Assembly (NCBI RefSeq): GCF_030409335.1
Contig: NZ_JAUFPN010000182.1
Span: forward strand, 49,008 to 113,007
DNA length: 64,000 nt
Origin: Paeniroseomonas aquatica
GTDB taxonomy: Bacteria; Pseudomonadota; Alphaproteobacteria; Acetobacterales; Acetobacteraceae
Direction of reading: 5' to 3'
Position 1 is the first letter of the stretch. Each line of letters begins with the position of its first letter. Positions 25,149 through 33,489 of the stretch are shown here, one piece after another. The notes beneath the pieces were generated by a model. That model was not told where the DNA came from, did no database searches, and saw only the letters and a list, made by a program, of their open reading frames with translations. The translations under genes and the position numbers were made by a program.

Positions 25149-26399
25149 ATGAATGCCCCCGTCGATATGGACCATGCCCGCATCGCCGCCACCACGCCGC
25201 TGGACCGGCTCGACCCGAGCAACCCCGCGATCTTCCGGGACGATGCCTGGCAGCCCTATTTCGCCCGGCTGCGGGCGGAGGCGCCGGTGCACCACTGCCC
25301 CGAGAGCATGTTCGGCCCCTACTGGTCCATCACGACCTACAAGGACATCATGCAGTGCGAACTGGCGCACAAGGTGCTGTCCAGCGACAGCCTGCATGGC
25401 GGCATCTCCATCCGCGACCGCGACAAGGCGCTGCGGCTGCCGATGTTCATCGCCATGGACCCGCCGCAGCACGACGACCAGCGCAAGGTGGTGCAGCCCA
25501 TCGTGGCCCCCGACAACCTGGCCAAGATGGAGGGCATCATCCGGGCCCGGGCGATCGAGATCCTGGAGGGCCTGCCGCGCAACGAGACCTTCAACTGGGT
25601 GGACCGGGTCTCGATCGAGCTGACGGTCTCGATGCTGGCGACGCTGTTCGACTTCCCGCAGGAGCAGCGGCGGCGGCTGTCGCACTGGTCGGACTGCGCC
25701 ACGGCGCTGCCGATGCCGGGCGGGCTGATCGAGACCGAGGACCAGCGCGAGGCGGCGCTGGCCGAGATGCTCGGCGTCTTCACCGGGCTGTGGAACGAGC
25801 GGGTGAATGCGGCGCCGCGGCCCGACCTGATCTCGATGCTGGCGCATGGCGCGGCGACGCGGAACATGACCCCGCGGGAGTTCATGGGCAACCTGGTGCT
25901 GCTGATCGTCGGCGGCAACGACACCACGCGCAATTCGATCAGCGGCGGCGTGCTGTTCCTGAACGAGAACCCGGCGGAATACGCCAAGCTGCGCGCCAAC
26001 CCGGCGCTGGTCGAGACCATGGTGCCGGAGATCATCCGCTACCAGACGCCGCTCGCCCACATGCGGCGCACCGCGACCGCGGATTTCGAGGTCGGCGGCC
26101 GGACCATCCGCGCCGGCGAGAAGGTGGTCATGTGGTACATCTCGGGCAACCGCGACCCGGCGGCGATCGAGGAGCCCGACCGCTTCCTCATCGACCGCAA
26201 GCGGCCGCGCCAGCACCTCTCCTTCGGCTTCGGCATCCACCGCTGCGTCGGCAACCGGCTGGCCGAGATGCAGCTGAAGATCCTGTGGGAGGAGATCCTG
26301 CAGCGCTTCCCCACCATCGAGGTGGTGGGGAAGCCGCAGCGGGTCTACTCCGCCTTCGTCCATGGGATCACCGACCTGCCGGTCCGCATCCCCGGCTGA
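25149..26399 (+). CDS. Cytochrome P450, CYP153 family (alkane/fatty acid terminal hydroxylase)
   Basis: 416 aa. The heme-binding loop FGFGIHRCVGNRLAEMQ supplies the axial Cys366; the I-helix is VGGNDTTRNSISGG (255-267) and the ExxR pair is Glu294/Arg297. The runs MFIAMDPPQHDDQRK and SGNRDPAAIEEPDRF are characteristic of CYP153 enzymes, which hydroxylate the terminal carbon of medium-chain alkanes, alcohols or fatty acids. Start ATG 25149 is preceded by GGGAGGAG. With its own reductase and ferredoxin genes upstream it forms a self-contained class I system; known CYP153 operons usually have another gene order. The GMC oxidoreductase and acyl-CoA ligase at 4428-7986 could process its products. 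Confidence 0.95.
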   Translation: MNAPVDMDHARIAATTPLDRLDPSNPAIFRDDAWQPYFARLRAEAPVHHCPESMFGPYWSITTYKDIMQCELAHKVLSSDSLHGGISIRDRDKALRLPMFIAMDPPQHDDQRKVVQPIVAPDNLAKMEGIIRARAIEILEGLPRNETFNWVDRVSIELTVSMLATLFDFPQEQRRRLSHWSDCATALPMPGGLIETEDQREAALAEMLGVFTGLWNERVNAAPRPDLISMLAHGAATRNMTPREFMGNLVLLIVGGNDTTRNSISGGVLFLNENPAEYAKLRANPALVETMVPEIIRYQTPLAHMRRTATADFEVGGRTIRAGEKVVMWYISGNRDPAAIEEPDRFLIDRKRPRQHLSFGFGIHRCVGNRLAEMQLKILWEEILQRFPTIEVVGKPQRVYSAFVHGITDLPVRIPG

Positions 26400-26409
26400 A
26401 GGGGGGGCA

Positions 26410-26432
26410 CGCCGCCGGCGGGGCCGGCGGCG
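26410..26432. terminator. Hairpin between convergent P450 and DUF4142 genes
   Basis: Nine-base perfect stem (26410-26418 with 26424-26432) and a 5-base loop, in the 42-base gap between two convergent stops. Likely a bidirectional terminator; no T-run follows. Confidence 0.45.
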
Positions 26433-26441
26433 CGCCGGCCA

Positions 26442-26957
26442 TCAGGCGGCGAGCAGCCGCTGGAGCTCGCGCAGCATCGAGAGGTGCTGCTGGATCGAGA
26501 CCCGGGCGAGGACGGCGATGTGCTGGCCATCGGTCCGGCGGTTGGTGTCGTCGAGGTAGCCCTGCTGGACCATCAGCAGCTCCTCGTGGCCCTGGATCTG
26601 GGCCTGGACATAGGCCCGGTCGAAGGCCGGGCCGGCCGGGGTGTCCTGCAGGGTCTTGAGCACCGCGGCATGGTCGGCGTCGAGCGGCGCCGGCGGCGGG
26701 TTCGGCAGGTCGGTCAGCACCTGGGCGATGGCGGTCTGCTCGGCGATCTCGAAGGTGGCGAATTGCTTCACCGCGGCATGGCGGGCGCGTTCCTGCGCGA
26801 GCTCGCTGGTCTGCTTCGCCAGGGTGCCGCCCATCAGGGTCATGGCGGTGTGCTCGCTGGGGGAGAAGGTGCGGGCCGAGGCGGCCGGGACGAGGGCGAC
26901 GGGGGTCAGGGCGGCGCCGGCGGCGAGGCCGAGCAGGGCGATGCGGCGGTTCAGCAT
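26442..26957 (-). CDS. DUF4142 (ferritin-like) exported protein
   Basis: 171 aa with a signal peptide (LNRRIALLGLAAGAALTP to ASA). The rest is the four-helix DUF4142 domain, with ALAKQTSELAQERA-type helix 1 (here TLAKQTSELAQERARH), the NPPPAPLDADH linker and the pair of helices FDRAYVQAQIQGHEELL and SIQQHLSMLRELQ. The domain is widespread in periplasms of Proteobacteria; function is not established. The ATG at 26957 has GGAG upstream. It converges with the P450 operon across a hairpin. Confidence 0.85.
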   Translation of the reverse strand: MLNRRIALLGLAAGAALTPVALVPAASARTFSPSEHTAMTLMGGTLAKQTSELAQERARHAAVKQFATFEIAEQTAIAQVLTDLPNPPPAPLDADHAAVLKTLQDTPAGPAFDRAYVQAQIQGHEELLMVQQGYLDDTNRRTDGQHIAVLARVSIQQHLSMLRELQRLLAA

Positions 26958-27078
26958 GGTCGCTCCGTGTTCCTGAGGTGTACTTACCTGGAAACGGGTT
27001 CGGCCGGGCGGGGGTTCAGTCAGCGGGCCGAACGAAGCGGCGAATCTTCGCATGGCCCTGCCGCCGGCGCCTTCACGC

Positions 27079-27306
27079 TCACAGCGCGCCATGCAGCGGC
27101 GGCGGCGGCAGGCCGGTCGCCTCGGCGATGGCGGCGTAGCGCAGCGGCCGCCGGGCGGCCACGGCATGGGTCAGCATGGCGACCGCGGTCGGCACGGCGT
27201 CGCCGCTGACCCCGCAGAGGCAGGGCAGCGCATCCGCGCCGAAGGCGGCGCCATAGCGGGCGGCGGCGGCCTCGAGCGTGGTCTCCGGCGGCAGCGGGCG
27301 TGGCAT
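27079..27306 (-). CDS. Small hypothetical protein
   Basis: 75 aa. The start is supported by a very good GAGGAGG seven bases ahead of ATG 27306. The product contains two nearby Cys (LPCLCG) and an Ala-rich helical pattern (LEAAAARYGAAFG); I recognise no family. It is divergent from the exported protein gene at 27476, sharing the region that carries the ATGCATCCAT element. Confidence 0.5.
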   Translation of the reverse strand: MPRPLPPETTLEAAAARYGAAFGADALPCLCGVSGDAVPTAVAMLTHAVAARRPLRYAAIAEATGLPPPPLHGAL

Positions 27307-27360
27307 GGCGTCCTCCTCGGGGATCGGGAGCCCCAGCCATAGCCGAGTGGTTGCCCGGCC

Positions 27361-27433
27361 ATGCATCCATCCCGTGGATACCCGCCATCCGGGCTTCGCA
27401 TTGGCCCGGGGCGGGGTACGGGCACATCTTCCG
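27361..27433 (+). promoter_or_regulatory. Promoter/operator module, copy A
   Basis: This 73-base segment aligns without gaps to 27896-27968 with 47 of 73 identical bases, concentrated in three blocks: ATGCATCCAT at the start, TTGGC at offset 40 and CATCT at offset 64. TTGGCC (27401-27406) and ACATCT (27424-27429) are 17 bases apart and could be the -35 and -10. The first block is a near-palindromic element about 30 bases upstream of that -35, a usual activator position. It lies 115 bases before the start of the exported protein gene. Confidence 0.5.
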
Positions 27434-27475
27434 TCTCGAAGGCGGGGGCAGACCCCGCCACCCGATGGAGATACG

Positions 27476-27826
27476 ATGATGTTCCGCACTGCAGCCCTTG
27501 CTACCCTGATCGCCCTCGGCGCCGCCGGCGCCCCGGCCTTTGCCCAGGACAACGGCCCCCGCCTTGTCGGCGGCGGCGGCGACGGCGGCCCCCGCGTCGA
27601 GTATCCGGTGCCGAGCGAGAACGTGGTCGGCGGCGGCTATGCCCGGCTGACCGGCGACGCCAGCAGCCGCAGCCTCGCCTATGCCGGCCGCACCACGGCG
27701 CAGGCGTCCTCCGGCCTGATCGGCGTGCTGGTCGGCGGCGCCAATGAGCAGAAGCTGGTCTACGTGCCGGCGCCGACCTATGGCGCGGCCCTGGCCAGCC
27801 AGCGGGCGACCCAGCCGCGCGGCTGA
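27476..27826 (+). CDS. Small exported protein of unknown function
   Basis: 116 aa. A clear signal peptide (MMFRTAALATLIALGAAGAPAFA) leaves a mature protein of about 93 residues that is Gly-rich at first (LVGGGGDGGPRVEYP) and then polar. I recognise no family. The ATG at 27476 has GGAG seven bases upstream; ATG 27479 is the alternative. It has its own promoter module upstream and a UUCG-loop terminator downstream, so it is a single-gene unit. Confidence 0.75.
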   Translation: MMFRTAALATLIALGAAGAPAFAQDNGPRLVGGGGDGGPRVEYPVPSENVVGGGYARLTGDASSRSLAYAGRTTAQASSGLIGVLVGGANEQKLVYVPAPTYGAALASQRATQPRG

Positions 27827-27857
27827 TCCCCGCCGCGGGTCCCGCCCCGGACACGGC

Positions 27858-27879
27858 AGGGCGCCTTCGGGCGCCCTTT
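27858..27879 (+). terminator. Rho-independent terminator with UUCG tetraloop
   Basis: Eight-base perfect stem (27858-27865 with 27870-27877) closed by TTCG and followed by TTCGTCG, 32 bases after the stop of the small exported protein gene. The stable tetraloop and short T-run support a real terminator. Confidence 0.75.
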
Positions 27880-27895
27880 CGTCGTTCCGGCCCGG

Positions 27896-27968
27896 ATGCA
27901 TCCATCGGATGGATGGGCACTATTCATCTTGTGCGTTGGCGCCGGGGCCGCCCCGGGCCCATCTACCG
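27896..27968 (+). promoter_or_regulatory. Promoter/operator module, copy B
   Basis: Second copy of the module at 27361-27433. The upstream element is here a perfect inverted repeat, CATCCAT (27899-27905), CGG, ATGGATG (27909-27915). The -35-like TTGGCG (27936-27941) and -10-like CCATCT (27959-27964) are 17 bases apart, as in copy A. It lies 124 bases before the 46-aa membrane protein gene. The position right after the terminator at 27858-27879 fits a new transcription start. Confidence 0.5.
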
Positions 27969-28019
27969 CCCAACGGCCGCGCCTACCGCGGACCGCCCTT
28001 CCCCCAAGGAGATCGCCGC

Positions 28020-28160
28020 ATGACCTTCATCGCCCCGAACCGGACCAAGGCCCGCGCCATGGCCGCGCAGAGCGACACCGCCGGCTTCGCCCTGGCCGCC
28101 GCCTATGTCACCGGCCTGGTCCTGGCCCTCGAATTCGCCCTCAGCCGCCTGGTGTCCTGA
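28020..28160 (+). CDS. Very small membrane protein
   Basis: 46 aa with an N-terminal basic segment (APNRTKARA) and one hydrophobic helix (about residues 22-42, FALAAAYVTGLVLALEFALS). The start has AAGGAG eight bases ahead and its upstream region resembles that of the exported protein gene at 27476, which supports a real gene. No family recognised. It converges on the deacylase gene with only six bases between stops. Confidence 0.6.
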   Translation: MTFIAPNRTKARAMAAQSDTAGFALAAAYVTGLVLALEFALSRLVS

Positions 28161-28166
28161 CCCGCC

Positions 28167-29867
28167 TCAGGCCTGGGCGCCGCGCACCAGCCGGCCGGGC
28201 AGCGCCCCGGTCGGCTTGCCCTCGCGGGTGACGACCTCGCCGGCGACGATGGTGGCCACGTAGCCGTCGGCCTCCTGGATCAGCCGCTTGCCGCCCGCCG
28301 GCAGGTCATAGCGCATCTCCGGCACGCGGATCTGCAGCCGGTCGTAGTCGATGATGTTGAGGTCGGCCTTCTTGCCCTCGGCGATCAGGCCGCGGTCGGC
28401 GAGGCCGAGCGCGAGCGCGTTGTCCCGCGTCAGGCGCTTGACCGCGAATTCCAGCGGCAGCCTGGCGCCGCGGGTGCGGTCCCGGGTCCAGTAGGACAGC
28501 ATGTGGGTGGTCGAGGAGCTGTCGCAGATGATGCCAACATGCGCGCCGCCGTCGCCGAGGCCCAGCAGGGTCTGCGGATGCACCACCATCTCCCGCACCG
28601 CCTCCAGGTCGTGGTCGGCGTAGTTGATGATCGGGCGGTTCAGGATGGCGTGGCCGTCCCGCTCCATCATCCATTCCCAGCAGAGCTCGGCCGGGTCGCG
28701 GCCGGTGGCGGCGGCGACGGCGCCGACGCTGGTCTCGGCCGGCGGCTCGTAGTCCGGCGGATCGCCGAGCTTGAAGATCATGGACCAGGTGTTCATCCGG
28801 GCGCGCAGCGCCGGGTCGGGCACGTCCTCGGCCAGGATCCGCTCCTTGAAGCCGGGGGCACGGATCGCCGCCATCTTCTCGGCGAAGGGCAGGTGCGCCA
28901 CCTCCTTCCAGGCGGGGCGGGCGACGAAGGGGTGCTGCGACAGCTCGAAGCCGAACATCAGCCCGACCGGCCGGCCCATCACCTGGCCGGTCATCGGGAT
29001 GCCGGCGGCATTCGCCGCCTCCACCTTCTCCAGCAGGAAGCGCCAGAGCCAGGGGCGGCTTTCCCGCTGCAACAGGCTGAAGGTCATCGGCTTGCCGGAG
29101 GCGGCGGCGATGCGCTGGAGGCGGGCGAATTCGTCCTCCGGCTCGTCGAAGTCGGAGATGACCTGCAGCCAGCTCGCCCCGGCCTCGCCCACCGCGCGGC
29201 CGATGGTCTCGAGCTCGGCCTCGGGGGTGCCCAGCGTCGGGGTATGCACCCCGGCCAGGGTCTTGTGGGCGATGGCGCGCGAGGTGGAGAAGCCGAGCGC
29301 CCCGGCGCGGATGCCCTCGGCGGCCAGGCGCGCCATCTCCTCGCATTCGGCCGGCGTCGCCTCGGCATAGGCGGCGGCGCGGTCGCCCATCACATGCACC
29401 CGCAGCGGGGCGTGGGTGACCTGCGTGGCGATGTCCATGTCGTATTGGCGGGCGCCGAGCACGTCGAGGAATTGCGGGAAGCTCTCCCAGTTCCAGGGCA
29501 GGCCCTCGGTGAGCACCACCTCGGGCAGGTCCTCGACGCCTTCCATCAGCTTGACCAGCGCATCGCGGGCGCCGGGGCGGCAGGGGGCGAAGCCGACGCC
29601 GCAATTGCCGATCAGCACGGTGGTGACGCCATTCAGCGAGGAGCTGTCGAGATGGCTGCTCCAGGTCGCCTGGGCATCGTAGTGGGTGTGGATGTCGACG
29701 AAGCCGGGGGTGACGATCATGCCCTTGGCATCGATCTCCTCCGCGCCGCGGGCCGTCACCACCCCGACCTGGGTGATGCGGCCGTCCTCGATCGCGATAT
29801 CGCCCTTGAAGGGCGTGCCGCCGCTGCCGTCGACGATGGTGCCGTTGCGGATCACGAGGCTGGGCAT
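28167..29867 (-). CDS. N-acyl-D-amino-acid deacylase family amidohydrolase
   Basis: 566 aa metal-dependent amidohydrolase of the D-aminoacylase type. Metal ligand motif FVDIHTHYDAQ (His60, His62), the bridging-Cys region GNCGVGFAPCRPG (Cys89) and the later metal/catalytic Asp in LGDGGAHVGI are present. It removes the acyl group from N-acyl-D-amino acids or related amides in the cytoplasm. The ATG at 29867 has AGGGAAA upstream. It is divergent from the alpha/beta hydrolase gene. The longer form of the family (over 560 aa), as here, is common in Alphaproteobacteria and often has unknown physiological substrate. Confidence 0.9.
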   Translation of the reverse strand: MPSLVIRNGTIVDGSGGTPFKGDIAIEDGRITQVGVVTARGAEEIDAKGMIVTPGFVDIHTHYDAQATWSSHLDSSSLNGVTTVLIGNCGVGFAPCRPGARDALVKLMEGVEDLPEVVLTEGLPWNWESFPQFLDVLGARQYDMDIATQVTHAPLRVHVMGDRAAAYAEATPAECEEMARLAAEGIRAGALGFSTSRAIAHKTLAGVHTPTLGTPEAELETIGRAVGEAGASWLQVISDFDEPEDEFARLQRIAAASGKPMTFSLLQRESRPWLWRFLLEKVEAANAAGIPMTGQVMGRPVGLMFGFELSQHPFVARPAWKEVAHLPFAEKMAAIRAPGFKERILAEDVPDPALRARMNTWSMIFKLGDPPDYEPPAETSVGAVAAATGRDPAELCWEWMMERDGHAILNRPIINYADHDLEAVREMVVHPQTLLGLGDGGAHVGIICDSSSTTHMLSYWTRDRTRGARLPLEFAVKRLTRDNALALGLADRGLIAEGKKADLNIIDYDRLQIRVPEMRYDLPAGGKRLIQEADGYVATIVAGEVVTREGKPTGALPGRLVRGAQA

Positions 29868-29970
29868 CGGTGCGTTTCCCTGATGGCTTTGGCGGCAGGG
29901 TTGGTCGGGCGACCGGCCCTGTCAACCTTTCTGCACCCGGTCCATGATGCCGGGAAAAGGGAGGACGGAC

Positions 29971-30672
29971 ATGGCCAATATCCTGCTGATCCACGGCGCC
30001 TATCAGGGCGGCTGGATCTGGACCCGCGTCGCCGCCCGGCTGCGCGCGGCGGGGCATGTGGTGCTGGCCCCCAGCCTCGACGGCTGCGGCGAGCGGGCGC
30101 CCCTGGTCCGGCCGGGCATCACCACGGAGAGCCAAGCGGCGGAGCTGGCCGGGCTGCTGTTCCATGAGGACCTGGCCGGCGTGGTGGTGGCCGGGACCTC
30201 GACCGGGGGGATGGTCATGGCACGGCTGGCCGAGCTGGCGCCCGAGCGCATCGCCCGTGTGGTCTTCGCCGATGCGCTGGCGCTGCGGGACGGGGAGGCG
30301 CTGCCGGATATCGTCGACCGGCCGACGGCGGTGAATACCGCGCTGACCAGCGGGCCCTCCAGGGCGGATGCGGAGGGGCGGCTGTTTGCCGACCTCGACC
30401 CCGAACTGCGCGCCTGGACCCTGGCGCGGATCACCCAGCAGCCGATCGCCACCATGGTGGCCAGGGTGGATCTGCCGCGCTTCTGGTCCATGCCCGCGTG
30501 GCGGGAGCCGGGGCGCGCCGCGGTCATCTGGTGCCGCCGCAGCCAGAACCCGCCGCTGGCGCATCAGCAGCGGGCGCGGGAGGCGCTGGGGGCGAGCTGG
30601 CACGAGCTGGACACCGGCCACTACCCGATGCTGACGGCGGCTGCCGAGCTGGCGGCGATCATCCCGGGCTGA
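29971..30672 (+). CDS. Alpha/beta hydrolase
   Basis: 233 aa, compact alpha/beta hydrolase of the plant methylesterase/salicylate-esterase-like group. It opens with NILLIHGAYQGGW (oxyanion-hole HGA), has the nucleophile elbow AGTSTGG (Ser77) and a C-terminal His in LDTGHYPM. Start at ATG 29971 with GGGAGG eight bases upstream. It stands alone between a divergent deacylase and a convergent kinase gene; the substrate is an ester or amide that cannot be named. Confidence 0.85.
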   Translation: MANILLIHGAYQGGWIWTRVAARLRAAGHVVLAPSLDGCGERAPLVRPGITTESQAAELAGLLFHEDLAGVVVAGTSTGGMVMARLAELAPERIARVVFADALALRDGEALPDIVDRPTAVNTALTSGPSRADAEGRLFADLDPELRAWTLARITQQPIATMVARVDLPRFWSMPAWREPGRAAVIWCRRSQNPPLAHQQRAREALGASWHELDTGHYPMLTAAAELAAIIPG

Positions 30673-30743
30673 CGGCCGGCCGCCCGATCGACGCCATCGG
30701 CATCGCCGCGCCGCGGCAGGCGGGCCTGCCGGTGCCCCGGGCC

Positions 30744-33287
30744 TCAGCGCCGCGCCAGGGCCGCCTGGACCCGCCGCGCCAGGGTATCGAGGGCGAAGGG
30801 CTTGTCGATCACCTCGCTGCCCGGCGGGAGCTCGGTTCCCGCGTAGCCGGTGATGAACAGCAGCGGTATCCCGGGCCGCCGCTCCTGCACCGCCTCGGCG
30901 ACCTGCCGCCCGTTCATTCCGTTCGGCAGGCCCACGTCGGTAACCAGCATGTCGACGCGCACGCCGCCCTCCAGCAGATGCATGGCCGCGGGCCCGTCCA
31001 CCGCCTCCAGCACCCGGTAGCCGAGCTCGCGCAGGCGCTCGGCCGAGGCCTGCCGCCCGGTGTCGTCGTCGTCCACCAGCAGGACGGTCTGGTCGATCCC
31101 CGCCGTCCTCGGCGCCTCGGCGGCGGCAGGGCTGTCGACGGGCCCCCGCTGCTGGTGCTGCGGCAGGCAGAGCCGCACCGACGTCCCCTTCCCCGGCGTG
31201 CTCTCGAGCTGGACGACCCCGCCCGACTGCCGCACGAAGCCGTAGACCTGGCTCAGCCCGAGCCCCGTCCCCTGGCCCAGGGGCTTGGTGGTGAAGAAGG
31301 GCTCGAAGGCCCGTTCCAGCACCCCCGCGGGCATGCCCCGGCCGGTGTCGGTGACCGTGATCGCCACGTAGTCGCCCGGCGCCGCGTCCTCCGGCCCGCC
31401 GGCCTCCGTGGCCTGCAGGCGGACATCGGCGGTGTCGATGACCAGCCTGCCGCCCTCCGTCATGGCGTCGCGGGCGTTGATGCAGAGGTTCAGCAGCGCG
31501 CTCTCGAGTTCGCCGGGATCGCAGAGCACCCGCGCCTTGCCGTCGCGCAGGTGCAGCTCCAGCCGGACCGCGGGCCCCACCGTCCGCCGGATCAGATCCG
31601 CCAGCCCCGCCACCAGCGCGTCCGAGTCCAGCGGCTTCGGGTCCAGCCGCTGCCGCCGGGCGAAGGCGAGGAGCCGCCGGGTCAGGCCGGCGGCCCGCTC
31701 CACCGCCTGGCGCGCGGGATCGAGGTAGCGCTGCACCTCGTCGATCCGGCCGTCGGCGATCCGCCGCCGCACCATGTCGAGGCTGCCCCCGATGCCCTGG
31801 AGCATGTTGTTGAAGTCATGCGCGATCCCGCCCGTGAGTTGGCCCACCGCGTCCATCTTCTGGGCCTGGCGGAGCGCCGCCTCGGCCCGCTCGCGCTGCG
31901 CCATCTCCGTCTGCAGGGTGGCCAGGGCCTCCTCCAGCTCGGCGGTGCGCGCGGCGACCTGCGCCTCCAGCTGCTCGTGGCCACGGGCCAGCAGCTCGCG
32001 GGCGCGCACCTGGTCGTCGATGTCGGTCGAGGTGCCGAACCATTCGAGGATGCGGCCGCCGGCGTCCCGCACCGGCGTGGCGCGGCTCTGGAACCAGCGC
32101 CAGCTCCGGTCGGCGGCACGGAAGGTGCGGTGCTCGACCGCGAACAGGCCGCGCGCCTCCGCCGCGCCCCAGGCCGCCAGGGTCGCCGCCCGGTCGCCGG
32201 GGTGGATGGCATCGAGCCAGCCCAGGCCGACGCTCTCCGTCTCCGACTGCCCGGCATAGTCGAGCCACTGCGGGCTGCCCCAGATCCGCTCCCCCGAACT
32301 GCGCGAGCGGAAGACGAGCTGCGGGATGCCCTCCACCAGGGAGCGCAGCCGCGCCTCGCTGTCGCGGGTCGCCTGCTCGGCCGCCTTGCGGGTGGTGATG
32401 TCGAGCACGAGCTCGACCGCGGTGCCGTCGTCCAGCATCCGCCCGGCAAAGAGCCCCCACCAACGCGAGCCGTCCTTGCGGAAGTATTCCTTCTCGAAGG
32501 GGGTGCCCTGGCCGGTCGCCTTCAGCTCCTCCAGGCAGGCCAGGGTCTGCGCCATCCACTCCGGCGGGGTGAGCCTGTCCCATCGCAGCCGGCGCGCCTC
32601 GACGTCCTCGCGGGTGAAGCCGGACATCCGCAGGAAGGCGGCGTTGCCGTCGGTGATCCGGCCCTCGGTGTCGAAGAAGATCACCCCGACCGTCTCGATC
32701 TCGCTGACGCGGCGGAACCGCTCCTCGCTCCGGCGCAGCCGCGCCTCGCGGTCGCGGAGGTCCTCGGTCGCGCGCAGGCGGTCCATCGCGGCCGAGATGA
32801 GGTTGGCATAGGTGCGGAGGAAGGCGGTGTCGGCATCGGTGAAGCGGCGCGGCTCGCGGCTGTCGATCTGCAGGATGCCGAAGGGAGGCTCTCCCTCCTT
32901 GCCGATGATCGGGACATTGGCCACCGCCTTGACCCCGTTCTCGGTCAGGAAGGGCGGATAGCTGAAGCGCCTCTCCTCGGCGATGTCGGGGGAGATCATC
33001 GGCCTGCCCGTCTTCAGCGCATGGCCTTCCGAGGTGTGGTCCGAGGCCTTGACCGTCGCTTCGCCGACCACGCCCGGCTTCCAGCCCACGCCGGCGCGGA
33101 CGAACAGGGTCTCGCCGTCCTCGCGCAGCTCCATGACCTTGGCGAGGTCGGTGCCGAGGGCACCCCCGATCAGGCTGCAGGCCTCGGTCAGGATCCCGTC
33201 CAGGTCATCGGACTTGATGGCGAATTCGCCGAAGCGGGCCAGGACCGTCTGCTGGCGCAGCAATTCCGCGTGGTCGGTTTCGTTCAT
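30744..33287 (-). CDS. Hybrid sensor histidine kinase with C-terminal receiver domain
   Basis: 847 aa from ATG 33287 (a TTG at 33296 is possible). Order: GAF (about 15-170, with [18 protein letters not shown]), two PAS/PAC units (about 190-305 and 315-430), a coiled coil (430-475), HisKA with phospho-acceptor His490 in [11 protein letters not shown], HATPase (NARDAM, DTGRGM, GTGLGL boxes) and a receiver (about 730-845) with Asp784 in VTDVGLP. No membrane segments, so cytoplasmic. Autophosphorylation and internal transfer to the receiver are expected; a separate output regulator is not encoded next to it. It is separated by about 200 bases from the ABC exporter gene upstream. Confidence 0.92.
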   Translation of the reverse strand: MNETDHAELLRQQTVLARFGEFAIKSDDLDGILTEACSLIGGALGTDLAKVMELREDGETLFVRAGVGWKPGVVGEATVKASDHTSEGHALKTGRPMISPDIAEERRFSYPPFLTENGVKAVANVPIIGKEGEPPFGILQIDSREPRRFTDADTAFLRTYANLISAAMDRLRATEDLRDREARLRRSEERFRRVSEIETVGVIFFDTEGRITDGNAAFLRMSGFTREDVEARRLRWDRLTPPEWMAQTLACLEELKATGQGTPFEKEYFRKDGSRWWGLFAGRMLDDGTAVELVLDITTRKAAEQATRDSEARLRSLVEGIPQLVFRSRSSGERIWGSPQWLDYAGQSETESVGLGWLDAIHPGDRAATLAAWGAAEARGLFAVEHRTFRAADRSWRWFQSRATPVRDAGGRILEWFGTSTDIDDQVRARELLARGHEQLEAQVAARTAELEEALATLQTEMAQRERAEAALRQAQKMDAVGQLTGGIAHDFNNMLQGIGGSLDMVRRRIADGRIDEVQRYLDPARQAVERAAGLTRRLLAFARRQRLDPKPLDSDALVAGLADLIRRTVGPAVRLELHLRDGKARVLCDPGELESALLNLCINARDAMTEGGRLVIDTADVRLQATEAGGPEDAAPGDYVAITVTDTGRGMPAGVLERAFEPFFTTKPLGQGTGLGLSQVYGFVRQSGGVVQLESTPGKGTSVRLCLPQHQQRGPVDSPAAAEAPRTAGIDQTVLLVDDDDTGRQASAERLRELGYRVLEAVDGPAAMHLLEGGVRVDMLVTDVGLPNGMNGRQVAEAVQERRPGIPLLFITGYAGTELPPGSEVIDKPFALDTLARRVQAALARR

Positions 33288-33489
33288 GTCGGCCAAGAGC
33301 CGCCCCCCCTACGCTGGCGCAGCCTCCTGCGGCAGCCGTCCGGCTCCGTGGCGACACGGGAGGGCAGCCGATCAGGTGACGGAGTGCTGTGGAATGACCA
33401 CCCGAAAACGCGAAGCAGGGACGATCGTTGCAACCGGGCGGACGGTCCGGAGGCGGGCCGGACAGGCTGCCGGCGTGACCTGCCCTCCC

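Noticed and set aside
27342..27351. GCCGAGTGGT, as in the D-arm of tRNA-Leu/Ser
   Set aside because: No acceptor stem, anticodon arm or T-arm can be drawn around it.
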